The notes under the pieces were generated by a model. It worked only from the letters and a program-made list of their open reading frames with translations, made no database searches and was not told where the DNA came from. Of a DNA stretch of 64,000 nucleotides, positions 26,301-38,300 are shown piece by piece (the first letter of the stretch is position 1; each line of letters starts with the position of its first letter). Both the position numbers and the translations under genes were made by a program. This DNA is from Zerene cesonia (taxonomy: Eukaryota; Arthropoda; Insecta; Lepidoptera; Pieridae). The DNA is taken from contig NC_052102.1 of NCBI RefSeq assembly GCF_012273895.1, forward strand, positions 10,782,002 through 10,846,001. Reading direction: 5' to 3'.

Positions 26301-29300
26301 TCTGTTTTAAGAATTGATCAATAGTGATGAATGCAAATGAGTTATTTTTAATGAAGGCATCAAAGTGAATTGATATTTATGCATTTACAAACAATGAATT
26401 TTTGTAACAAAGATTTTCTTCATCAAAATTTTTTTGATTTAATCATGATTTAGGGCCATTATATTATAATGTTTAGTTTATTTTGTTTTTGAAAAAGTGC
26501 CCTGAATCCTCGAACACCGATTTAGTAGTTCATACATGTATGGTATGACATTGATGTCCCTAGCATGAAAGACTATATGTATGGGTTTCAACAATTTTCC
26601 AATTTCTTTTTAAAATAATCTCATCTGTCTTCAAGTCCAACATTTTCCTGGAATCACACAATAACACCCAATATAACCATACCAGCGACCACAGATTATT
26701 TACCTGATTCCATATAATGCTATTTGAAAGACGATATGTTGGTATTAGGTATTCTTTGCCGATTAACAAAGTCTGTAGAATGTTACTATATATCCATATA
26801 TCTATACTAACTAATATTATAAAGCTGCAGTTTGTTTGTTTGTTTATTTGAACACACTAATCTCGGCAACTACTGGTTCGATTTGAAAAATTCTTTCAGT
26901 GTTAGATAGCCCATTTATTACGGAATGCTATAGGATATATCTTTATCACGGGCGAAGCCGGGTCGGATCGCTTAATGATAATAAATTTTCACTCTGGAAG
27001 TTATTTAAAAGTAAAATAATTCCATAATGCAATAAATGAAAGAAAGTATTTATTTATTGCATTGCTATTTATTTATAAAATGTTATCAGCTTGGAATGTT
27101 TTTAATGTACAAGGTTTATAACGTCTAGCTTTTCCTCACTCTTCCCAGTCCCTTCCTTTTTTCCAATTAGCAATCCTTTCCTTATGCCTTACCGCTTATA
27201 ATTAGCGGGCAGCGCATTCGCAGAATCACAACCTCTGCAAATGCTTATGATTGGTGGTGATCGCTTACCATCTGGTGAACCACCAGCTCAGCTGCCTGCT
27301 ATGCTATATAAAAAAATATATTAAAAAAATACGACAAATGCTGTATATGTCATCCACATATGCTAAATTGATAGTCTGTTTAAAACAAAATGTGACTAAT
27401 TTAAATTAGATCAAATTTAGATAGCTTCAAGGCAGTTTAGATTTTTTTAATATAGTCTTACTAATATTATAAATGCGAAAGTTTGTAAGTATGTGTGTGT
27501 GTCTGTGTTTGTTGCTCTTTCACGCAAAAACTACTGAACCGATTGCAATGAAATTTGGTACGTAGATAGCTGGACAACTGGAATAACATAAAGGCTTTTT
27601 ATCTTACGGGATACAGACTTACGCGGGTAAAACCGCAGGGCGCAGCTAAGTTATATAATAAAAGTGGTCCATCCTAGCTTCTCCCGTGGTACACGTATAG
27701 CCTTTCTCAATAAATGGGCTATCGAACACTGAAAGAATTTTATAAATCGGACCAGCAGTTCCTGAGATTAACGCTTTCAACCAACAAACGAAACTCTTCA
27801 GCTCTATAATATTAATATAGATTAGTTGCATTGTGGGTAGAAGGGAAATAGGTACATAATATATACGTGGATTGCAATGAAATGTGTATTTGTCGAGAGA
27901 TAAGTGATAATCATTTCATAGAATATGTATTATTATCAGAACTCGTGTTAAAATAGAAGGTGCTGTTAGGTTTTTCTATTAAACGTGCTTTCATATGATT
28001 TATATGGGTGTATGTAGTGAGTCTTTAGTAGTCGGTGGTATTAGTGACGTGGGAATGATTATTGTGTACTAGCGCTCCGCCCCGGTTTCATCCGTGGTAC
28101 ATATATAGCCTAAAGCCTTCCTCAATAAAAGGGCTAAGTAAAACTAAAAGAATAACATTTGAAGAACACACAATGAAGGGTTATTTATTCGGATACAATC
28201 CTGAAGCTCATAAAAAGGATCAGAGACCTAAGTATTTTGCGTTTACGTTTTACTCCTAAATTCTTTGCACATGCAGTGCTTAATTCGGTTTTGTTAGTCA
28301 CCAATTATCTATCTATACTAATAGTATAAAGCTGAAGAGTTTGTATGTTTGTTTGAACGCACTAATCTCAGGAACTACTGGTTCGATCTGAAAAATTCTT
28401 TCAGTGTTAGATAGCCTATTTATTGAAGATGGCTAAGCTATTTATGTATATGTATAATTATCTGTACGTTTCCACGTTTTTGCTGAATAGCAGCTACATT
28501 GTTATTAGGGGCGTCTATGATAAGATGATTTCGTAACAATGTGACGCTTTTTAAGTAATACAATATTCTTATGTTTTGTGATATCAAGTTATTGACCTTT
28601 TTATTATTAGTTACTAGCTTTACGTCAGCGGTTCTAAAGCCCATCTAGCTTTTCTTCGCGATTAAAAGTTGCCAATTTAATGGTAGATCCCAGATTTTAT
28701 CCCCACCACCTTGACTGCTGGCGGAGCTCCACCGTGCGTTTCACGCGTAACCTTCTCCCACGTACTGTCAAACTTTGGAACAGTCGTCAGCGGTTTTTCC
28801 GAATTCCTATAACATGCAGTCTTTTAAGAAGAGAACTGACGTGCACCTGAAAAGCTTATTATAAAGCAAGGCATCTTTTCCTTATTTTAGATACCAATCA
28901 ACCCCCCAATCCTTATTTGAGGTCAGCAACACAGTCACTTCCTTGTGAAGTGGGTGCTTATGGGCGGCGTGTTTCGTTTTTAACCAGGCGACGCGTCTGC
29001 TCGTTGCTAGCCTATACCATAAAAAAAATGGTAGATGTCTAATTTAAGTAGTGTAGTGGTTAGGTAATAATATAAAGTATTGCATATGGCGTGCAAAATT
29101 CTTACTAAGTACGAATTTATTAATATAACTAGAAAGTATCTAGAATGCTTCACTACATAGTATAAAACAAAGTAACTCTCCGCCGTCTGTGTGCCTGTAT
29201 GCTTATGTCTTTGAAATAACTCAACAGATTTTAATGGGGTTTCTTTTAATAGATAGAACGATTCAAGGTTTATATGTATTTTTATATGTATGTACATGGA

Positions 29301-32300
29301 AAAAAAAAAGGGGAGATGGGGTTTTACTTCGAATTTAAAGCCTACGAAGCCGCGGGCAAAAGCTAGTGTACCTATAAGAAAAATAATATCGCATTCGTGC
29401 AGTAATGTTTGTTTTGAATATCATATAGGTGTATCCGATGTGTCTTATCGCTCGCCGGTGTGACGGGCGATAGCTGCGTTCGTCAAACGTTGGGTAGCAA
29501 TAAATATATGTGGATATAATCACGATCTCTAAGAGCTCGTTGATGATAATGCGCGTGTGTCAACGTTTAGGAGTTGTGCGAAGTGTGAGGCTCTGAAAAT
29601 GTACTGATGAAGAAATTTTTAAACGTCCCGTTGCAATACGCAATGTATGTGTACGCAGTGTACTTCTGGATATTAAGCCAGAGGTCTTAAGATCCAGCCT
29701 CGATGGACGATGAATAGAGTTGGCCCGATGTTGACGTTGTTTTTCCGCGATGGTCTCCTAAACTACTCAACCGATTTTAATCAAATTTGTGCAATTTGAT
29801 CTAATTTAAAAGATAGGATAGATTGTATTATTTGAATTACGGCAAATGACTACCAGGGCGGAACCGAGGTGTGCAGCTAGTCACTACATAGTATAAAACA
29901 AAGTCGTTTTCTCTGTCCCTATGTATGCTTAAATCTTTAAACTACGCAACGTTTTTTGATATGGCTTTTTTAATAAATAGAGTGGTTCAAGAGGAAGGTT
30001 TATATGTAGAATATCAATTAAACTACTCCAAATTTAACGCGTGTGGAGCCGCGGGCAAAAGCTAGTAGAATGTATATGGTTGCTCGTAAAGAAGATTGAT
30101 CAGTGGATCGGATGTGGAGCGCATCTAACCTTTTTAAACGAAAAGGTCACGAGACTTTAATTCAATGTTCTTTTATAAGTTAACTTTAAAATAAATGTAT
30201 GACTATATTTTGTAGCATAGAAAAAATTAACTTTTGTACTCTGTGTCCGTTTTAATAGCTTCACCTATTTTTAAGTAACCGATTCTCCTTTAGACCCGAA
30301 TTTGACCCACTTTAAAACGACAGATTTAATTCAAACTGTCCGTTTGTCAAAGGTCGGTGATATCTTATACCTTTAACCGAGCAATTCTTGTATATGTATA
30401 TATATATATATAATTGGAATCTCGGAATCGGCTCCAACGATTTTCATGAAATTTGGTATATAGGGGGTTTCGGGGGCGATAAATCGATCTAGCTAGGATT
30501 TTTTTTAGAAAATGTCATATTCGTGTTTTATTCGTGTTTTTTTTTCCTGACATCTATTGGTGAATAATAATACTATTTTGCTTCGTAGATAGCTGGACAA
30601 CTGAAATAACACATAGGCACTTTTTATACCGATATTCCTAAGGGATACGGTTACGCAGCACGCTTACGCGGTTTCAACCGCGGGTCACAGCTAGTTATAA
30701 TAATTTCAGACGTTTATCTTATGGTCCTGATTAGAATCGCTACGATTAAATTATTTCCTACGTATACTTTGTGTACCATCTCACTTATACAAAGCAAGTG
30801 AAGCAACTTAGTTGATTCTGTCATTCACACGGGCGTGTTTTTTTTTCGTTTTTTTTTTTAACCGATGTCTTGTGTCTTATGTCTCGTTTCTGGGACACTG
30901 CAACTAGAGCAAGGATCTTAGAGCGAGGCGTTTTTACGAATATCTCAATACCTACGTACGGTATTTGGCAAGCGCTGGCCAGTTTTCTAACCTACATGCG
31001 GGCTGCATTCGCTGCGGAGATGACTCACCATGCGGGTTTTATTGAATAATGGGAAGCCGACGGTTGATGGCAATGGGAAGAGGAAATATTGGATATTTTT
31101 TCTATGTTCGAAATCTCATTTCAAAAACTACTGTATTGATTTTGAATTTTTTTTCAGTAGATGGTTGTAGCTAAGTTGTCATCATACAGTCCTGGGATAT
31201 AGGTTATATTTTTATGTTTTACTGTTCTTGAGGATAGCTTGGTGATCGAATTTGGACATTTTACGCTTTAAACACTCATCTATTTCATTTTAAATATAGT
31301 TTTTGTTTGCCCTTCACAGCGATAGATTATGTCTGATGACATTTTAAAAAAGTTTTGAGTGTTACCGTAACTATATGCTTTTAAACAAACTCATTAAAAA
31401 GCTTAATTGCATTCAAACAATTCAAACTGTAATCCAATATAGAGAGCATAATACGCCTCAAAATTATTATAACATAAATTAATTTATTAAGTCTAGTAAT
31501 TAAAAACTTTTTAATGGATTTTAAACGCGATTTATTCATTATACTATTGTATTATTAACCCGACGTTTCGCACACTTTACAGCGAGCGTGGTCACGGGGA
31601 GACTGCTTGTTAAGTCTACTTTATTTTTAAAAGAAAATGTCGAAGCCGCGAAAATCGTGACTACTAATGAATGAGAAATTTTTAATAATTTGATCATTCA
31701 GCGGGATTCGAATCCGCGTCTTCTGACAAACCGTAGCAACTTCTAGTTTCTCTCGGTCATCTGTGATTCCGCCCCAGCAATCGAACCTCAAATTTCTTCT
31801 ATTAATTATTAATATAGGTTTAATGGGCCTAAATGTTGAAAATAAAAATTTCTCAATAATCCATGCTGTAAAACTAAAAAATCATACAAATTACTGAATC
31901 CTTCATTAGTCAGATCGCTTTCTGAAAGCCTCGTAATGTCCTTGTATAACCGTGGATGCTACTGTAACAAATTATGTATAAATATGTATTAATAAATGTA
32001 AATTTCATTGTGCCGATAAATAAGTTGGTTCGTACGAGTTGTTGCACTGAGTCATGCTCTCGTGTTTACTATCGTGTTGAGTTTCAATATCTGTTTGCGC
32101 TTTTTTTGCATACGTGTTTTTCCTTTTAGCAGTTAGGGGGCGTCCNNNNNNNNNNAAATCCTGACATATGTCTCACGTAATTTATGGACGAATACCCTAA
32201 TATGAATATGGACCCTAATATGAATGCAGTAGTTGGATATGGGGAAATGTTTGTTCTTAATTTCTAACTTATCTAAATAAATGTTATAATTGTTACTAAT

Positions 32301-35300
32301 GGGAATTTCGTTGTCGGTTACGGTTTTTTCCATAGATTTCCATAGACCAAGGTTCTGTTTTGGTTTAATTTGATAATGAACGTGAACAGATTGTGTCTTG
32401 TTAAAAGGATATGGTAGAGGATGTTTTATGTTTTCTTTTAATATAAATTGTTGGACGTTTAATAGATGCGATCATGTAACGTTATTGATTAAATTGTTAA
32501 TTTTAGCATGTGTTTTAGCTAACTTAAATTAAATCCGCATCTATACAACTATTAGCTGCAAGCTAAATTGTAGGTACTGCCCGAATTTGCGTAAAAACAC
32601 TATAAAATTCCATCTTAACAAAATTGCACTCTGAAATCTTGTAAATACTTATTGCGGATATCCTAAAAAAAATCCAATCTGAACGGATTATATAATTTAT
32701 TTTCAAATTATTGAGTTGCAGTGAGAGTTTGTGATGTTTTTGTAATACTAAGTCTTGGTACATCAGTATTTGGTTGCATCATGCTGCTGAGAGTGAATGT
32801 GGGGCTTAAAAGTGCTATTAGAAGTTTGATTTAACAAAAAATTCTAGGGACGCGCTGTAAACGTTTTGATGCTTATTATAATTTAAGAAATTAAACATTT
32901 CTCATCAGATATATTAGTTACTATCTGCGCCCCGCGGTTTCACCCACGTAAGTCCGTATCCCGTAGGTATATCGGGATAAAAAGTTGCCTATATGTTATT
33001 CCAGTTATCAAGCTGTCTACGTATAAATTTCATTACAATCGGTTCAGTAGTTTTTCCGTGAAAGTGTAACAAACACACTCACATCCTTACAAACTTTCGC
33101 ATTTATAATAAATAGCTGTGACCCGCGGTTGAAACCGCGTAAGCGTGCTGCGTAATCGTATCCCGTAGGAATATCGGTATAAAAAGTGCCTATGTGTTAT
33201 TTCAGTTGTCCAGCTATCTACGAAGCAAAATAGTATTATTATTCACCAATAGATGTCAGGAAAAAAAAAACACGAATAAAACACGAATATGACATTATTT
33301 CAGTTGTCCAGCTATCTACGAAGCAAAATAGTATTATTATTCACCAATAGATGTCAGGAAAAAAAAACACGAATAAAACACGAATATGACATTTTCTAAA
33401 AAAAATTCCTAGCTAGATCGATTTATCGCCCCCGAAACCCCCTGTATACTAAATTTCATGAAAATCGTTGGAGCCGATTCCGAGATTCCAATTATATATA
33501 TATATATACAAGAATTGCTCGTTTAAAGGTATAAGATAACAGGATAGGATAGTAGGAAGTAGGATTCTAGATTTTGACGTAAGAAAACATTGAACGATTC
33601 ATATTTAACATATTTAACCATCTCTTTAAAATTATAAGTCTAATTATATTATTCTATTATATATTACTCTTACTATTATATATAATCTTAGTAGATTACT
33701 TTCATTAAATCGTATATCCATTTGGCGCAGTGGTTAATGACCCCTGTCTCGCTTCAAGAGTTATAGGTTCAATCTACTTTCCGACTGGGAAAATATCGAA
33801 CGTTAATTAATTATTAATGTTGTTTTCTATTGTTTGAGAAAAATAATAGGGTATGTAGTCGTCATAATATTAGGTTTATTCTAGCATAGCTCGGTCTAGA
33901 TAGCATTGTTTGATATACATATTTGCTTTCATTGATTATTTACATATACATATATGTATACAATACAAACACATGTGATCCAAGACTTATCCTACTTGTA
34001 CTTCTTATTATATTGTGGTTATATTTAGTGTATTGTTTAACGTTGTGTAAGATTTTGCTTTTAAATGATAAAAATAACAATATGGAAGCCGCACATGTAA
34101 TTTTATATCGATATATTTAGTGAATATTAAATTTTTTTTCTAAATCCGTTCAATTCTCGATACTAAATCGAAAACGAGTACAACCAGTTTCGACATTTAC
34201 AACCGATCGTCACCTTATTTAAATACGATAAGGAAATGAATGCTGCATAAAGGTTTTTTTGCAAATAACATACAAAAAGAGTTTTTTTTAATAATATGTA
34301 CATAACGTTAAAAAAGAGTATTTACAGATGTAGATACAGGCACTCATATTATCGACTTTATTGTCGATCTGTTAAACTGGTTCTAGAATTTAATACAACA
34401 CGGATAGTTGCGAATTCTTTCGACTATCTGAGTGCATTCCCAGGTCTGTCATATCTGTACCATATTGCAAGGTTAATGATAATGGTTACAGGTTACTGCG
34501 CCTTGGACTTCTTGGTACTTAGCTTCCCGCCGGCGGCTTCGCCCGCTTCCGTATTGTTCTTACCTTTTAAACCTCCCCTGGACTGTTCAGAATTCACCAA
34601 AACCATGATTATAAAAATCAGACCAGCCATTCTTGAGTTTTAGCGAGACTAACGAACGGCAATTGATTTTTATATATGAGATGTTAATATAAGTTATGTG
34701 CCTACATTATGTTGTTTTAGGCCGTAATCAAATCATGAGAATCGGTGAAGTAGTTTTGCGCAAATTATCAAGAAAAAAACCTAATCATAAACAAATTTTT
34801 CTTCATGTTTCCAATGAAATATGAAGAGAAATATGTATGAGATTTATTTTTTAGCATTAGGCACCCTTGAACATACCTTAAATATTCACTATTCACTGAT
34901 AAAAAGAGCTCTAGCAGCTCTAAGAGCACGATAGTATATTTATTATCTGCCAACAGNNNNNNNNNNNNNNNNNNNNNNNNNNNNNNNNNNNNNNNNNNNN
35001 NNNNNNNNNNNNNNNNNNNNNNNNNNNNNNNNNNNNNNNNNNNNNNNNNNNNNNNNNNNNNNNNNNNNNNNNNNNNNNNNNNNNNNNNNNNNNNNNNNNN
35101 NNNNNNNNNNNNNNNNNNNNNNNNNNNNNNNNNNNNNNNNNNNNNNNNNNNNNNNNNNNNNNNNNNNNNNNNNNNNNNNNNNNNNNNNNNNNNNNNNNNN
35201 NNNNNNNNNNNNNNNNNNNNNNNNNNNNNNNNNNGGAAAGTTCTAAAATTCGCGTGACGTAATTCATTGATGGCCCCATATATCTGTAAATTTGAATTTG

Positions 35301-38300
35301 AACTCGCCAAACGGGTACGACGAAACAAAGCGGGATGTAGATGAACTCGTTGCGTAGGTGAAAACCGTTTCCTTATGCATTATATCTTATATAATTGCAT
35401 TAAAATATTATAAGCAACTGGTTTCGAGGCAAGGTCAGTGTGAGCGCGTGACTCCGTCGATTTGCGCAAATGACTCAATTTCATAACAGTTATTGTAGCT
35501 AGGTTATATTCTTTCGCGATTGTTCTTTTCGGAATGAAAATTGGGTCGTGGTAACTATTGCTTCACAATAATAAATGTCTTTTTTTTTATAAGTTTCAGT
35601 GTAAGTTTTTCGGATAAATTTCGCATTATATTACTCATTTATTTTTAAGCTACTTATATATGTATGTATCCTTTTTGTGACAATAAAATTTTTATTATAT
35701 TATTATATTAATTATAAGTCTATACTAATACAAAGCTGAAGATGTTTTTTAAACGTGCTAATCACCGATATCTAGATATCGGAGGTCTGTATTCTGGATT
35801 TCGGATATGCTTGAGTGTTATATATGTATCACTCGCGAAGCGTTAGTATTCAATAGAACAACAATAATTTAAATTTTATATGAAATCCTATCTTGTTCTA
35901 ACGCCACTTGTAAAGGAATAGATGCTTTATTTGAGCAAACTGTCGATCTTGTAACTTATTTGTCTGGTTTTATCGGTTTTTCATCTCATTTCATCGTCGG
36001 AATAGAGAGAGAGCCATTTGCGCGCATATTTGGTCATGAAGACATGTCTCACGCGCTGTTAGCGAGTATCTAATGAGCTTAGCCTCCCTGATTGAAATTC
36101 TGCAAGTGTTCTATTATTTACAGCATTAAACAGCTGCACAAAGGTGAAAGCTAGTAATATAATTCCCCTGCTGCGAATATAAGGCTCTGGAGCCAATGTT
36201 TAAAAGTGGCGCACGCGCATCGTCCGTCTAGATTTCTACTTTCTTCGTCTTTGTAGGTTTTACTATGCCGATATAATATTGTCTACATCAGTTAAGTACT
36301 GATTATATTGAACAATATTATCGCTCATTAATTGCAGTTGTGCGCACGCGCAACTCATTATGCCGTCACGATATTTATGTTGGCGTGTGATAATGGATGG
36401 ACTTAAACTGACAGTTCTATATTTATTTATTTTTAATAGGCAGACAAACAATAAATTATTTTCACGTTCAAACAAAAATGTCTCAATGCCAAAATCGTCC
36501 AATTATGAAAGGTTTTATTTAATTGGAAAAGATTTATTCCTTTGTATGTTTATTAGAACTCTTTCATGAAATGAGTTTGGTGGGCGACTTGATTAGGTTG
36601 AGTTAGGTCACCTGGGAGGTTTTCTGGAAGACCGATTCTAACCTAACCTGGTTAGATTAAGTTAGGTCACCTGGGAGGTGTCCTATGTTCTCCTCCGACC
36701 ATTTTAAAAAACCGTAGTTAATTAAAAACTCATCTCTAGTCATTTCTAATGTCATCTGCCATTGCAGACACGACGGACCACGTGCTTCTCAATGTGCCCG
36801 TAAACGCCAGCGTCGCGAACGGCAGCTGCGCGAATGAGACCCAGTGGCTGCAGCTCAGCTGGCCGGCGGTGGAAGGCGGGAACAGCACCAACTCGATGCT
36901 CCTCGTGTTCACGCTGAACGCGACCACGAAGCTATACGCGCTGCAGAACCTCAACGTATCTCTCGTGCCAGAAGTGTTTAATAATGCATGTGAGTATTAT
37001 GATGGGTTGTTTTTTTTGGAGGGGGGAGGGACTGTTTTTTTTCTGAAAGCGTTTTGTTGTCGAGTCTAAAAAGTCTGTAAGTCTAGTTGGCAGGATTCTT
37101 CTTCTTTTTCTTAAATGGCAACTCCCGATTCCACTGAGGACGGATTCTGCCAGTGTTTTAGTGCTATGTATTGATTTTACAAAACCTCTAAATAATGTTC
37201 AAAATGTCTTCTCGTTTTAGAAGAATTGACATAGATATTACGACAATTCGTGAGTGAGCGCACTGCTTTACCTCTATCCGGGTATTACACAAGCAAAGCT
37301 TTTGCGTATCGTATTGGTATAAAATGCATTTCTTGCAATGACATTCAACGTCCCGGCTTCCAGCGTTCAAAGAGCCGGTGGAGCTGTGGCACGGCGCCGA
37401 GTGGCGCACGCCGCTGGCCGCGTCGTACCGCTGCGCGGCCGCCGCGCGCCTCAACATGACCGCGGAGGCGACCAGCGNNNNNNNNNNNNNNNNNNNNNNN
37501 NNNNNNNNNNNNNNNNNNNNNNNNNNNNNNNNNNNNNNNNNNNNNNNNNNNNNNNNNNNNNNNNNNNNNNNNNNNNNNNNNNNNNNNNNNNNNNNNNNNN
37601 NNNNNNNNNNNNNNNNNNNNNNNNNNNNNNNNNNNNNNNNNNNNNNNNNNNNNNNNNNNNNNNNNNNNNNNNNNNNNNNNNNNNNNNNNNNNNNNNNNNN
37701 NNNNNNNNNNNNNNNNNNNNNNNNNNNNNNNNNNNNNNNNNNNNNNNNNNNNNNNNNNNNNNNNNNNNNNNNNNNNNNNNNNNNNNNNNNNNNNNNNNNN
37801 NNNNNNNNNNNNNNNNNNNNNNNNNNNNNNNNNNNNNNNNNNNNNNNNNNNNNNNNNNNNNNNNNNNNNNNNNNNNNNNNNNNNNNNNNNNNNNNNNNNN
37901 NNNNNNNNNNNNNNNNNNNNNNNNNNNNNNNNNNNNNNNNNNNNNNNNNNNNNNNNNNNNNNNNNNNNNNNNNNNNNNNNNNNNNNNNNNNNNNNNNNNN
38001 NNNNNNNNNNNNNNNNNNNNNNNNNNNNNNNNNNNNNNNNNNNNNNNNNNNNNNNNNNNNNNNNNNNNNNNNNNNNNNNNNNNNNNNNNNNNNNNNNNNN
38101 NNNNNNNNNNNNNNNNNNNNNNNNNNNNNNNNNNNNNNNNNNNNNNNNNNNNNNNNNNNNNNNNNNNNNNNNNNNNNNNNNNNNNNNNNNNNNNNNNNNN
38201 NNNNNNNNNNNNNNNNNNNNNNNNNNNNNNNNNNNNNNNNNNNNNNNNNNNNNNNNNNNNNNNNNNNNNNNNNNNNNNNNNNNNNNNNNNNNNNNNNNNN

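Larger units (their letters stand above)
24850..36767 (+). other. Lamp1: Large LAMP1 intron filled with mobile-element relics
   Basis: About 11.9 kb between exons that join cleanly in phase (donor gtgagt at 24850, acceptor attgcag ending 36767). It contains a SINE, a LINE 3' end, at least ten Helitron-like copies, two gaps and several other dispersed repeats. No additional exon is needed for the LAMP frame. Confidence 0.75.

Noticed and set aside
31690..31780. Possible tRNA gene (B-box-like GGGATTCGAATCCGCGTC)
   Set aside because: No matching A box, anticodon arm or acceptor stem could be paired; probably repeat-derived.
34296..34643. 115-codon plus-strand frame
   Set aside because: Its second half is a dispersed repeat and the first half has no coding character; it lies in a LAMP1 intron.
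34768..35328. Minus-strand frame of 186 codons
   Set aside because: Mostly N with AT-rich noise at the ends.
36591..36680. TTAGG-like words suggesting an interstitial telomere repeat
   Set aside because: Only isolated TTAGG/CCTAA units within a short imperfect direct repeat; no array.
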